Source of the DNA: Tritrichomonas musculus
Lineage: Eukaryota > Parabasalia > Tritrichomonadida > Tritrichomonadidae
Assembly (NCBI GenBank): GCA_039105265.1
Contig: JAPFFF010000004.1
Location: 7,359,501 to 7,423,500, forward strand
DNA length: 64,000 nucleotides
Reading direction: 5' to 3'
Within the stretch, counting starts at the first letter, position 1. Every line of letters begins with the position of its first letter. Below are positions 31,630 to 43,885 of this stretch, piece after piece. Below the pieces are notes generated by a model that was given only the letters and a program-made list of their open reading frames with translations, was not told the DNA's origin and did no database searches. The position numbers and the translations under genes were made by a program.

Positions 31630-31690
31630 ATCTTTCTTTTTTAATAAAAGCTTTACAGTTTCAGGATAACTGTTTTATAAAATTAAACTC
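31630..31690 (-). pseudogene. Ankyrin-repeat scrap matching the 48.2-kb module
   Basis: TTAATAAAAGCTTTACAGTT and the flanking bases match 48178-48245 (minus-strand ankyrin KLLLKRE and AALHLAVE), with an internal gap. It suggests the copy 1 duplication originally extended into the neighbouring ankyrin gene. Confidence 0.5.
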
Positions 31691-31784
31691 CAAATATCAC
31701 TCTGAATTGTACAATTATCCCAGATTAAACAAAAAATATACCTAAAATAAATAAAAATTTATGGGTTCTCTGTCGTTAAATAAA

Positions 31785-32903
31785 GGGAAATTACAAATGT
31801 CCCTACTTTAACGGTCATTTTTAACGGCTATTAAATTTGTGAGGTGAAGTAGGGACATTTGTCGCTGCTCCATTTGTCCCTACTTTAACGGTCATTTATA
31901 ACGGTCAAACATATAGAAAATCTCTTTTTATTTTTATAAATGAGGTTACAAATATCCTTACTCATTGCATAAGAAAATGCGAATTATTTATTTAATATAT
32001 TTTAGTTAAAATAGTATTAAAATGAATAAATCTTTATTTTTAGTGCTTTTTACAATAAAAAATTATAATTTTGCTAAAAAATCGTAATTTTCAAAGGCAA
32101 AAATATTTGATAAACCTAAAAAATATGATCAAAAACTTAAAAAGACAAAAGTAGAATTAGTTCTTTGCATAATATAATAGATTCTTCTAATAAAATTCAA
32201 ACTGAATATATTTTAATATTCGATTACTTTTTAGTAAAGATCGAAGTAATTTTCAAATTTTAAAGCATTTCCTTATATATATTAGATAAATATGTAATTA
32301 TATAATTAAAAAATCATTTGATAAAAAGAAATTACTTTGTTTTAGCAATGATGGAAAAAAATATATTTTTATTAAAAAATCCATGACCACCTATTCACAC
32401 TTTTTTCAGGGAAATTTGAAATAGATGCATTCAACTTTTTTGACCATGAAAACATCAAACAAAACTATTTATAAGAACTTCACATGCTATTTAACTTAAA
32501 AATATTTTTTTAAATGCAGATAAAGAAATTACTAATAATATTATTTCCTTATATAGAAGAATATTTTGTTTTAATTTAAATAAACATCTTTTGTATAATG
32601 TTAACGTTAACATTTCGACTAATTTATTAAGTTTTTTTTTTGGATAAATCATATTCTAATTTTTATCTGAATTTCCAGTTTTTTTGAATTCGTCTTATAA
32701 ACATTTTTGTAATCTAGCATTGTTAAAACATTTTATGCGTAATTTATCATAAAATTCACATCTCTCGTTGTTTTTACAGGTAAATATATACTATAACCGT
32801 TAAAAATGACCGTTAAAATAGGGACATTTGTCGCTGCTCCATTTGTCCCTACCATTATGACCGTTAACAGTGACCGTTAAAGTAGGGACATTGGTCGCTG
32901 CCC
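31785..32903. mobile_element. Non-autonomous MULE-like element, 1119 bp, with 9-bp target duplication
   Basis: Flanked on both sides by TTAAATAAA (31776-31784 and 32904-32912), a perfect 9-bp duplication typical of Mutator-like elements. The ends are inverted repeats of about 120 bp built from CAATGTCCCTACTTTAACGG and TGTCGCTGCTCCATTTGTCC type words, each arm containing two nested copies. The interior is AT-rich with no open frame. A transposase encoded elsewhere would be needed. The intact duplication suggests fairly recent insertion. Confidence 0.8.
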
Positions 32904-32965
32904 TTAAATAAAGAATCCTTTCAAAAAGTTTAGGTCAATTTTGGTATATTGGACGGGTAAAATCT

Positions 32966-33079
32966 ATTTTTACATAATTTTTACTGAGGCTACATACCGC
33001 CTAGCTGGCGTTAAGCGAGGCTGAGCAAAGCGAAGCCGAGTCGAGACCCCGCGGCTGGCGGTAAGAATCGGTAAAAATT
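32966..33079. repeat. GC-rich 114-bp dispersed repeat, copy 1
   Basis: Aligns end to end, without gaps by length, with 63451-63564. It begins ATTTTTACATAATTTTTAC and ends with GGTAAAAATT, with inner arms ACCGCC...GGCGGT, so the whole is a long imperfect hairpin. The core contains AGCGAGGCTGAG and GCGAAGCCGAGTCGAGAC. G+C is far above the surroundings. It could be a MITE or a structured RNA. It lies 54 bp beyond the MULE-like element and 20 bp before the duplicated ankyrin promoter block. Confidence 0.75.
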
Positions 33080-33099
33080 AATATAATAATACGTTTGAT

Positions 33100-33915
33100 A
33101 CAAATTTTGATTATCACTTGCTCCTATTATTCTGAGTCTTTAAATCCTTAAATTGGATGTTTAAATGTGATTATAAAAATCATCAAAAAAGTTAAATCAC
33201 TTCACTTGAATACCTCATATATTTAGATTTTAACCGTCCAGATAATTTTTCATTTTAAAAAAGTTGTTGATATTGAGATTTATCGTTGATAAATAAATTT
33301 ATATATGCATGTATATATGTATATATGTGTATAAATGAGTGTAGATTGTATGTGAGCTTTTAAGAGAAAGATAAAGAAAAGCGAACTTTTTAAGAAAAAA
33401 AATATTTAAAAATTAAAAGATGCACTGAATTTTGAAATAAAAATAAAAATACATTTCAATTGATATATTTAAATACTTAAATACTTAAATGTCCAAAAAA
33501 TCAAATAGCTTTAATCTTGAAGAAAGTTTCAACGAAAATCAAAAAGAAGAAGATCAAGCTTATGTTCAAGTTCTTTTATCAAGCGAAGTTTTCAAAGTTC
33601 CGTTATTCCAAGTTATTAAATATTCACCAAAATTAACAATGGATTACTCGATTACCAATGTTAATAACATCTTTTCACAAAAAATCAAACGATGTCAAGA
33701 AACATATCAACTTCAAAATCAAAGCATCAAAAAGTTCATCAAACTTCTTCAAGGAGAAAATTCGGAAATCACGAATGATGACTATTGCGATCTTTACAGA
33801 CTCTCCGTTGAATTCAAAGTTGAAATTCTTCAAAATATTCTTGACGAATATTCAAAACAACATTCCACTGACACTGATTTCATCATTATTTCATTACTTC
33901 AATACAATTCGCCAA
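33100..33915. repeat. Duplicated promoter and 5' coding block, copy 1
   Basis: About 815 bp that match 38264-39079 with only a couple of changes (for example near 33343). It covers 390 bp upstream of the start plus the first 140 or so codons. Identity stops sharply inside the coding region, resumes for about 165 bp at 34053-34220, then stops again. Confidence 0.85.
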
Positions 33916-34663
33916 ATTTTAACGAAAGTTTTTTCAATGGTCAATCGCCTATTCAAATGGAAAAAATTCTAAGCCAAAGAATTTGTGACTGCCTTTCAAA
34001 TAATAATTTTGGAAAATTGCAAATGCCAACGATATTTAAAATTATTGAAAAAAGTGACAAACAACAAATCAACAGTAATTTATTATATGATTTCATATCA
34101 AAATCAATTGAGAAAAGATGCATTTTATTCCAATTTCTTGATCTCAAAACACTTTCCGATGAACGATTTAATGAAATGTATTCCAAATATTCTAACAGCA
34201 ACGATTCAAATTCAAAAGGTTATTATAGTTATGTTCAAAACGATATTACATACATGAAGGAGTTAAAAGAATCAAAAGTGGCTGTTGAATCAAAATTCCA
34301 GCAGATTAAAGACATAAACGATCAGTTTAATGCTGAAAAAAATAAATTAAGTAAGATAAATGAAGAACTACAGGAAAAAGTCAAGCAATTTGAAAAAGTT
34401 AATGAACAACTTCAAAATGAGAAAAAACAAACAAATTATAAAAATGAAAACCTTCAAAGCAGCATCAGCAAAATAGAAAAAGATCAAATTTTGTATCAAG
34501 AGCTTAGGGATAATTTGATGAAATTTAATCCAGAAGGTATTATTGGTATTAAATTTATAAAAATATTTTATATCAATCATGCGAAAATGGAAATGCTGAG
34601 CTTGTCAAAAATTTAATTTCACTTAATATATGTGATGTTAATTCAAAATTCATTTTCACTTGA
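33489..34663 (+). CDS. BTB-like / coiled-coil / ankyrin protein A (5' part)
   Basis: The main frame (33489-34616, 375 residues) starts with an acidic leader. A BTB-like region follows (VQVLLSSEVFKVPLFQVIKY, then IKKFIKLLQGENSEITNDDY CDLYRLSVEF split over residues 28-120). A linker comes next, then a coiled coil at about residues 255-345. A first ankyrin unit (KNILYQSCENGNAELVKNLI, then SLNICDVNSK) lies at about 34563-34663 in a frame one base off the main one. The same offset occurs in paralogue B. More ankyrin units are scattered downstream to 37417. Such proteins are abundant in trichomonads and are presumed protein scaffolds. Either the gene is decaying or expression needs a frame correction. 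Confidence 0.65.
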
Positions 34664-37417
34664 TTATTTTTTTTAATAAAATTATAAAATAGTTATTTTA
34701 ATTCAATTCAAGCTTATTTAATATATAAAGTTTTTAAAAACTTAATTTTTCATGATATTTGCAAATATTTTTTTAATGAAATTAACATAAAGCATTAAAT
34801 AGAATTTTAATACTCATTATTTAATTTTGTTCCAGAAATATTTTTCACTCAATTCAAAAATTAATGTTTAATAGAATAACAAATTATATGTTTTTATCAA
34901 ATTTTAAAAATAATAAATTAATAGTATTCAAATTGAAAATATTCTAATCAAATTAATAAATGATTTTTTTTTTTAATTTTATTTCAAACTTTAAATTTTT
35001 ATCGCATTCAAAAAAAAAAATTTGATGATATTTATAAGCATATAAAATTTTTGAAATTTTCATAGCCAATTATTCAATACAATTCAAAAACTAGATTTTT
35101 TTTTATATAATTTAAACATCAATATTTATGAAATTTCTATTAATACATTTTGATAAAATTCAAAGAAGAGTATTTAATAAAATTTCATAACAACATTTTA
35201 ATGAAATTTTGTAAAATAATTTCATATAATTTTCTACCATTAATTTAATGAAATTATTATCAAATTTAATAAATCTTTATTGCATGTTGCTGCTGAGAAG
35301 AAAAATGCAGAAATTGTAACATTTTTGTTGTCAAATCCAAATTTAGATGTCAATGCTAAACAAATTTGTAAATCATCTTTTAAATACAATTCCAAAATTA
35401 ATATTTTGACAGCATTCTTAATTGTGTTTTTAATCTCGTTTGAGAAAATACTATTTAATTGTGTTTTAAGAATATTTAAATGAAATTCATCTTGTATTAT
35501 TTTAACTCAATTATAAAATTATATTTTCATGATATATAATGTCAATTATTTTTATTACATTTTTATCAAATATTTCAATCAAGTTTTAAAATTTTAATTC
35601 ACGAAATTTATATTAATATAAATTAATAGCATTTTAAATAGTAATTTATTTATTCAATTCAAAATTCAATTTTTTCATCGAATTTTAAAATATTAATTAA
35701 TTACATTCATATTTTTTTTAATTATTATTCAATTCAAAAGCAAAATTATTAATGATATTTAAAATAATATTTGAATTACATTCAAACATTTATTTGAATA
35801 AAATTTACATATTCATATTTTCATAGAGTTTAAAAGAATATTTCATATCATTCTTTCCACAAATTAATAAAATTTTTATTATATTCTTAATACAATTCAA
35901 TAAAGAAATATTTTAATACAATTTTATTTAAATATTTAAATATCATTTAAACATATATTAATAAAATTATAATGAAATTTTAATGAAATTCTTTTATTAT
36001 AATTAGTTAATGAAATTTTTTATAATTTTAATTTAGAAAGTTGCATTACACATTGCTGTTGAAAATCTTAGTATAGATATTGTGAAATTATTATTATTAA
36101 ATAAAGACATTAATTTAAATATTCCAACAATTAACAATTTAAGATTTTAATTCAATTTAAAACAATCTTTTACTACGTTAAAATCATGTGCTTTAATTCC
36201 ATTCAAAAGTTTTTTTTTTAATTCTATTTTGGAATTTATTTTAAATAAAATTTAGTAAAAAAATTTATCAGGTTTTTTAAAAAAGTTTACGTAATTCATA
36301 AATTAAAAATTTAATATTATTTCACGACACATTATTTTTTGATGTTTAAAAATATTATATTTTAATCGCATTTTAAATACCTACTTTAAATTGTATTTTT
36401 AAAGATAGTAATTTAATATGATTTTAAAAAACGAATATTTTAATGTTGATACAATTATATTTTGAAAAAATTCAATATAATTTATTTAATTACGTTTTCA
36501 TATTTTTATTTTTATGTAATTCAAAAATAATGATTTATGAAATTTTCTTTCATTTTTTGTATACAATTTTAAATAATATGATATTTTAATACAATTTTTG
36601 ATTTTATATTAATACAATTTTAAATCAAATATTAAAATATAATTTTAAAAAATATACTTTGATACTATTTAAAAATAAATAATTATTTGTACTATTTTAC
36701 CATTTACTATTAATGAAATTTATAAAAGAAATATTTCAATGAAATTTAAAGAAAAAACTTTTTTTAATTCAATTCTAATTTAAATTCATAAAACTGCATT
36801 GCACATCGCTGTTGAAAAGCAAAATGAAGAAATTGTTCAGTTGCTAGTATCTCATCCCAAAATTGATGTTAATACTAAATCAATTAAAACAAAATTATTT
36901 TTTTTAAAATTTAAAATTAAATATTTCAATTATATTCTAAAATTAAAATTATAATTCTATTTTTAAAAAATTACTTAAATAAAATTCAAAATAATTAAAA
37001 TTTAATGAAGTTATTACAACTCTTTTGAATTACATTCGTATATTAAAATTTTATATAATTAAAAATAGAATATTTTTATTGCATTAAATCTTAAATATTT
37101 AAATAACATATATTTTTATTCCATTCAAATTAAAAATTGAATAGGATTAGTTGTATTATTTCTAATGATATTATAATAAAAAAATTTATAGAATTAATAA
37201 TGCTACATTCTAATACAATTTATGTGACAAATTTTAATTTCGTTTGATAATCAATATTTTAATTATATTTTTAAGAAAATATTATAATGAAATTTTAATA
37301 ATAATTCATAAAACACCATTACACATAGCTGTTGAAAATCAGAATATTAAAATCATTGAGCTTTTGCTACAGAATCAAAATATTGATATTGATATAGCAG
37401 ACAATGTTCATTTATGA
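34664..37417 (+). pseudogene. Scattered ankyrin modules of gene A
   Basis: Four single ankyrin units lie at about 35275-35375, 36038-36149, 36790-36903 and 37311-37417. They read LLHVAAEKKNAEIVTFLLSN, ALHIAVENLSIDIVKLLLL, KTALHIAVEKQNEEIVQLLV and KTPLHIAVENQNIKIIELLL. Each starts at KTAL or an equivalent and stops just after DVNxKxI. They are separated by 400-700 bp of AT-rich DNA with in-frame stops. The spacers look like decayed copies of a 25-bp word (TTTTAATACAATTTTAAAT). No consistent splice signals flank the units. No C-terminal cap is seen for this gene. Confidence 0.6.
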
Positions 37418-38263
37418 AAAAAAATGAGGTCTTTATAATTATTTATGATTTTTTATTTTTTTTTTTTTTTGGAAAAAGCCAATTCAATTAACTGATAACA
37501 AATCAATTATTTCATTGATAACAAATCATTCTAATCAAAAATAAATAAACATTATGAAACTTTGAATATTTAAAGCGTAATCTTTTTTTTTTTTTTTTTT
37601 TAGATGTTTATAAATTATGCTTGTAAAATTGGAAAACGTTTCAAAAAAAGAAAATTCACTTTTTGAAAGCCAAAAAATTACAAAAAAGTTGGAATTTATT
37701 TTCAAAAGATAAAAAATTTTCAATTAAGATTTTGAGAATCAATATCAAAAATGTCATTTTTTTACCTGTGTTCACAAAACTGATATCGAGAGCTTGAATT
37801 ATCATGATATCAGGTGTGAAATGTGATATGAATAATAACAATTAAAATGATATCAAACTGAATTATCTTTTTTCTAATTGGTATTTTAAAATATTTAAAT
37901 GTAAAAAATAAGATATGATAAGATATATCTTATTGTTGTTTATTGTAAAATTAAAATCAAAAAAAAAAAAAAAAAAAAATATTTGAGAATAAATATGATT
38001 ATATTCTTTATTCATATTGAAAAATCATTATTAAAATTTTTGATAATAAATCGATCTCAAGTATCAGTGTAAAAAAATCGTCAATCCCAAAAAACGATAT
38101 CAAGTATCAGTGTAAAATTTTTAATCAATATCAAAAAATAAATCAATTATCGATCTCGTGAATGGGAAAATAGAAAAAAATTTAAAATCTCTGAACTTTG
38201 AATGCTTCGTTTTTTTATCTGAATCAAAATTGTGTATCTGATTAAAATTGTTTTATGTTTGTT
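37418..38263. other. Spacer with GATATC/CGAT-rich repeats
   Basis: Contains T tracts near 37580, an A tract at about 37960-37979, and words such as GATATCGAGA, ATGAAATGTGATAT and CAAGTATCAGTGTAAAA (twice, about 38055 and 38101). Related words recur at 11200-11310 and, inverted, at 47440-47790. No gene seen; short frames on the minus strand here are AT-driven. Confidence 0.45.
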
Positions 38264-39079
38264 ACAAATTTTGATTATCACTTGCTCCTATTATTCTGAG
38301 TCTTTAAATCCTTAAATTGGATGTTTAAATGTGATTATAAAAATCATCAAAAAAGTTAAATCACTTCACTTGAATACCTCATATATTTAGATTTTAACCG
38401 TCCAGATAATTTTTCATTTTAAAAAAGTTGTTGATATTGAGATTTATCGTTGATAAATAAATTTATATATGCATGTATATATGTATATATGTGTATAAAT
38501 GAGTGTAGATTATATATGAGCTTTTAAGAGAAAGATAAAGAAAAGCGAACTTTTTAAGAAAAAAAATATTTAAAAATTAAAAGATGCACTGAATTTTGAA
38601 ATAAAAATAAAAATACATTTCAATTGATATATTTAAATACTTAAATACTTAAATGTCCAAAAAATCAAATAGCTTTAATCTTGAAGAAAGTTTCAACGAA
38701 AATCAAAAAGAAGAAGATCAAGCTTATGTTCAAGTTCTTTTATCAAGCGAAGTTTTCAAAGTTCCGTTATTCCAAGTTATTAAATATTCACCAAAATTAA
38801 CAATGGATTACTCGATTACCAATGTTAATAACATCTTTTCACAAAAAATCAAACGATGTCAAGAAACATATCAACTTCAAAATCAAAGCATCAAAAAGTT
38901 CATCAAACTTCTTCAAGGAGAAAATTCGGAAATCACGAATGATGACTATTGCGATCTTTACAGACTCTCCGTTGAATTCAAAGTTGAAATTCTTCAAAAT
39001 ATTCTTGACGAATATTCAAAACAACATTCCACTGACACTGATTTCATCATTATTTCATTACTTCAATACAATTCGCAAA
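38264..39079. repeat. Duplicated promoter and 5' coding block, copy 2
   Basis: Partner of 33100-33915 at a fixed offset of 5164 bp. Confidence 0.85.
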
Positions 39080-39870
39080 GTTCTATTGATATAGATTCAA
39101 CTGAAGACCAATTTTCTATTCAAATGGAGAAATGTCTAAGTCAAAATATCAGTTTATGTCTTTTAAATAGTAATTTTGAAAAATTGCCGATATCAAAAAT
39201 TTACCGTGTTTTTGGAAAAAGTGACAAACAACAAATCAACAGTAATTTATTATATGATTTCATATCAAAATCAATTGAGGAAAGATGCATTTTATTCCAA
39301 TTTCTTGATCTCAAAACACTTTCCGATGAACGATTTAATGAAATGTATTCCAAATATTCTAACAGCAACGATTCAAATTCAAAAAAATATTATAGCTTCA
39401 TAAAAGATGGTTTATTATACATGCATGAGTTAAAAGCATCTAAAAAAAAGGCAGAATTGGAATTTAATCAACTGAAAAAAAGAAGTGAGCATTTCAATGA
39501 TGAAAATACTAAAATATGTATTGAAAAAGAAGAATTAGAAAATAAAATCATACAAATTCAAAAAGAAAATGATCAGCTTAGAGCAGAAAATTGTCAGAAA
39601 AATAATGAAAACGAAGAACTTCAAGTTAATCTTTCAAAATTGGATATAGAACAACAAACATTTCAACAACTCAGAGATAATTTAAATACATTTAACGCTG
39701 AAGGCATTTTATTGAATATATTAATAAAAACCTTTTACATCAAGCATGCGAAAAAGAAGATGTTGAGCTTGTTAAAAATCTTATTTTACTTAACATATGC
39801 GATATTAATTCAAAATCCATTTTAGTTTTTATTTTTATAAAATTTAAAAATTATTATTTAAATACAGTTT
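38653..39870 (+). CDS. BTB-like / coiled-coil / ankyrin protein B (5' part)
   Basis: The main frame (38653-39825, 390 residues) is identical to A over the first 140 or so residues and over KSDKQQINSNLLYDFI to NDSNSK (about 189-248, one change), but different in between. Its coiled coil (about 265-345) is also diverged from A. As in A, the ankyrin frame is offset by one base: LLHQACEKEDVELVKNLILL, then NICDINSK, is read from about 39735 in another frame, just after the main frame passes EGILLN. A run of four T at 39706-39709 is one place where a single base would reconcile the frames, so sequencing error must be considered. Confidence 0.65.
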
Positions 39871-42800
39871 TGAATAATTTATTTATATAATTAAAAAATC
39901 AATATTCTTTATGAAATTCAAAACCTATTATTTTATGAAATAAATATAAATTATTCAATAAAATTTATTTACGTATGATTAAATTTAATTTAATTAACAT
40001 TTTTTAATTCTATTCTAAAACTATTTCCTCATAGAATTAAATACAATATATTTGCATCAGATTTAAATATGGTAGATTTTAATTGCATTCCCAACAAATA
40101 ATAATTTAATCAAATTTATGGGCCAACTTTTTTATTTTATTTTAATAAAAAATTTTTTTATGAGATTTTAAAACATAAATATGTTTCAATGACATTTTTT
40201 TAAAAAAACATTTATGAGATTTTAAAACATTTTTTTTCCTAAAATTTAATAAAAAAATTATTTTTCATAAAATATCAAAATATTCTTTTTTGAAGTTTAG
40301 AAAAAATATATTCATAAAATTTGTAAAAGATATTTTTATTTCATTCAAAATAAAATATTTTGATAGAGTTATATATAAAAAAATTTATATAATTAAAAAA
40401 AAATATATATTAATGAAATTATTAGCTAAATTTTATAAAACAGCTTTGCATTTTGCAGTTGGGAAAAAAAATACTGAAATTGTTAAATTGTTATTATCAA
40501 GTAAGAGTATTGATGTAAATATTAAAAACATTTAAAATTTTTGTTTAATTTTATTTGATGCATATTTTTCACGACATTTTATGTAAAGTGTTTCAATTCA
40601 ATTCCAGGTTAATTTTTCTTCATTATGTCTCTTCGCATTTTATTATGAAATTTCAAAAATTAAATTTATGAAGTTTTTTAAGATTATTTTTATAAAATTT
40701 GTCATAATTTATTTTAAGAAAATTTTAAAATAACTAATAAATAAAGTTTTAAACATTATGTTCAAATAAAATTTAAATTTTATATTTTAATGATAGAGTT
40801 TTTAAAAAATATTTTATGATGTTTTAAATAATAATTAAAAGAGTTTTGGACAATATTTTATTATGTTTTAATTATTATTTTAATAATGATAATATTTATT
40901 ATTAAATATTTTGAAATAATTTTTTGCAACAATTCAAATAATATTTAACAATCTTATAATTTTAATAAAATTCAATCTAAATATTTATACTATTTATATT
41001 TATAATATTTGATACAATTTAAAAAGATTATTATTTAATACAATTTAAATTATTCTTTTACTATGTTTCATTTTTAAAATTTAATGAAATTTATTTAATA
41101 TTATATAAAACAGCATTATATATGGCTGTTGAAAATAGCAATACTGACATTGTTAGGTTGTTATTGTCAAATAAAAATATCGATGTTAATAATAAAGCAA
41201 TTGACATTTAGTAATTTAATTTAATTTAAATATAAAAAATTCAATTGCATTAATGAATATGAATTTATAGAATTCAACCTATTTTTCAATGAAATTCTAT
41301 ATTAATTATAAAAATGAAATTCATAATAAGTTTTCTTGTTACATTTAATATAAATATTTTAAATTATATTTGTTTTTGTTTTTTAATGACATTAAAAAAA
41401 TTATTTATGACATTCAACAGTGTATTAAAATAATGTTCCAAAAATAATATTTTTTGATATTTAAAAGCATGTTTTAATAGAATACAAAATAAAATTTCCT
41501 GATTTAATTCACCATATATTATTGAAATAAAATTTTAAATTATTTCACCAATGATATTATAATTGAGATTTGAAATGAAATTTTTTAAATGTATTTAAAT
41601 TCTATTTTTGAATGTTATTATTTTAATAGAATTTATTAATTATCATTTCATACAATTTAAAAATATAATTCTGATGAAATTATATTATATTTAAACAAAA
41701 ATGCATTACATATTGCTGTTGAAAATAACAAAGCAGATATTGTTAGTCTTTTAGTATCACATCAAAATATAGATGTCAATGCAAAAAAAATTATAAATAT
41801 TATAAATAATCTCATTCCTAAAAAAATTTAATTACATTCATGATTGATTTTTATATAATTCAAAACAGTATTAAATAAAGTTTTTAAACCAAATTTCCAA
41901 TAGAATTTAAATATAATTTTAATGGAATTTTAAATATAACTTTCATCAAATTTAAATAAAATTTAATAACGTTCTTTTCAGTTTTTATCCGATTTAAAAA
42001 TAAATAATATTTTTATGAAATTCAAATTTTAATAATTGGATGAAATTTTTTTCGATTTTCATATGAACTCATTATTTATTGCTGTTGAAAGAAATTATCC
42101 TGAAATGGTTAAATTATTAATCTCTAATCCAACAATTGACATTAATGTTAGAAGAGTTATAATATTTTTTTAACGCCATTTTTAAATAATATTTCATTAC
42201 ATTTACAGAATACTATTCAAATAAAATTTAAAAGTATTAATTAATGACATTTATTAATTATATTTATGAATGATATTTAAATTAAAATAATACAATAGAA
42301 TTCCAAAAACAAAATAATTTTATGACATCCATAAAATAACATTTTGATCATATTTCAAATTAATTTTTTATCACAAAATTCAGAGCACAGCATTTTTTAT
42401 AATATTAAAATTTTATATTTAATGACATTAAATGATCTTTTTATCATGTAATTTAAAACAAAACATTTAATGAAATTTTAGATTTGTTTTATAAAGGAGT
42501 TTTACATGTAGCAATAGAGCGTGGCAATTCTGAAATTGTTCAATTACTCATATCAAATCCTGGTACTGATGTTAATCTTAAAACCATTTAAATTTATGAT
42601 TTTTATATAATTGTAAAAATATATTTAATCGAATTCAAAATAAATATATTAATACTATTGAAATTTCGATTCTTTTTTAAATGAAATTCAATAGTAAATA
42701 TTTTAATCATATTAAAATTTATGTTTTTTTCAATTATATTAAAATTTCAGATTTTTAATAGAATTCAATTGAATTTAAATTCATAATATTTCGCATATAG

Positions 42801-43159
42801 TTATTTAAAATATAATTTGAAAAAAAATATTTTTTATCAAATTCAATAATTTTTTAAATTTATAAAATTTATTTATATTTTTATGAAATTTCAAAATGTT
42901 AAATAATGATATTTCATTATATTTTCACAGCTCTGCTTTGCATATTGCTATTGAAAAAGGATCTACAAAAATAATCCAGATTTTATTATCCCACCAAAAT
43001 ATTGATATCAATGCAAGAAATATAATTTTTGTTCAAAAATCATATTATGTTTTTATCGCTATTTATGGTTTAATTACATATTTTTGGGAAAGACCTCTTG
43101 ATATTGCTAGAAATAAGGAGATTCGGCAAATATTAAACGATTATATTGATCATAAGTAA
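39871..43159 (+). pseudogene. Scattered ankyrin modules and C-terminal cap of gene B
   Basis: Six units lie at about 40436-40535, 41101-41211, 41697-41800, 42060-42172, 42489-42591 and 42920-43159. They read in turn KTALHFAVGKKNTEIVKLLL, KTALYMAVENSNTDIVRLLL, ALHIAVENNKADIVSLLVSH, SLFIAVERNYPEMVKLLISN, VLHVAIERGNSEIVQLLISN and ALHIAIEKGSTKIIQILLSH. The last continues into RPLDIARNKEIRQILNDYID, a normal C-terminal cap. Spacers of 330-560 bp between them are AT-rich with stops. Order, orientation and cap show this is one gene. Whether modules are spliced together or are relics cannot be told from sequence. Confidence 0.6.
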
Positions 43160-43258
43160 ACAATTATCATATTTACTTATTCAATTTTTAAATTTTAATA
43201 ATGTACATTTGTTCATATTAAAATCTAGTGGATAAATACATCTAACCTCTCCAATACG

Positions 43259-43448
43259 TTTATTGCTATGGTATATTTACAATTGTAATTTTTAAATGGA
43301 CAAGTTGTGTTAACAATTGTAAATACGAAAACAAAGGCTTATTAATAAGACAGCTTTTTATACGATTATTCCAATCTCTTTGAAAATAAATTGGTTTTTT
43401 TCATATTTTGAGAATATATAAAGTGAGTAAATATACCATAGCAATAAA
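43259..43448. mobile_element. 190-bp element with perfect 22-bp inverted ends
   Basis: The left arm 43259-43280 (TTTATTGCTATGGTATATTT and two more) and the right arm 43427-43448 are exact reverse complements. An inner pair of ACAATTGTAA words lies at about 43280 and 43313. There is no coding capacity. It sits 12 bp before the left edge of duplication copy 2. No target duplication is obvious. Confidence 0.65.
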
Positions 43449-43885
43449 AAACTCGAGAATACCTCAAACTGTTGACAATTCGTGGATATCTTTTTGAATT
43501 CAGAGCAAAGACTGAGGATATTCTGAACACAACACTAGATGCTTTCTAACGATCTGGAAGATACATTTTATTGATACAGAATTCAAATATTGTTGCTATT
43601 GATGAAGATGACTTCACTTTCATTGTTGATAACTACTGATGAGTTTATTTTCAAAAATACAAAAGTTTTAGTTTCATATAAACATAGCAGTGAAAAGAGT
43701 TTCTGCGATTTTAAATGATATATATCTGATAATTATTTTTTTTTTTAGCGGTGGATTTCAAATATAAAAACTTTTTCAGAAGTTTAAAGAAATTCATTTC
43801 AACTTTTTGAATATAAATTTTAATCTGAGCTTTTGTAATCAATTGAAAAAAAAAGTATATGGTCATTTCACTTTTATTATCTCTA

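Noticed and set aside
32966-33079. tRNA or 5S rRNA gene in the GC-rich repeat
   Set aside because: The arms form one long hairpin; no cloverleaf, no A/B box spacing and no anticodon arm could be found.
34664-43159. Ankyrin spacers as ordinary spliceosomal introns
   Set aside because: Only some modules are preceded by AG (for example TTCACAG at 42930), and no GTATGT donors or CTAAC acceptors recur, unlike the clear phosphatase intron. Left open pending RNA data.
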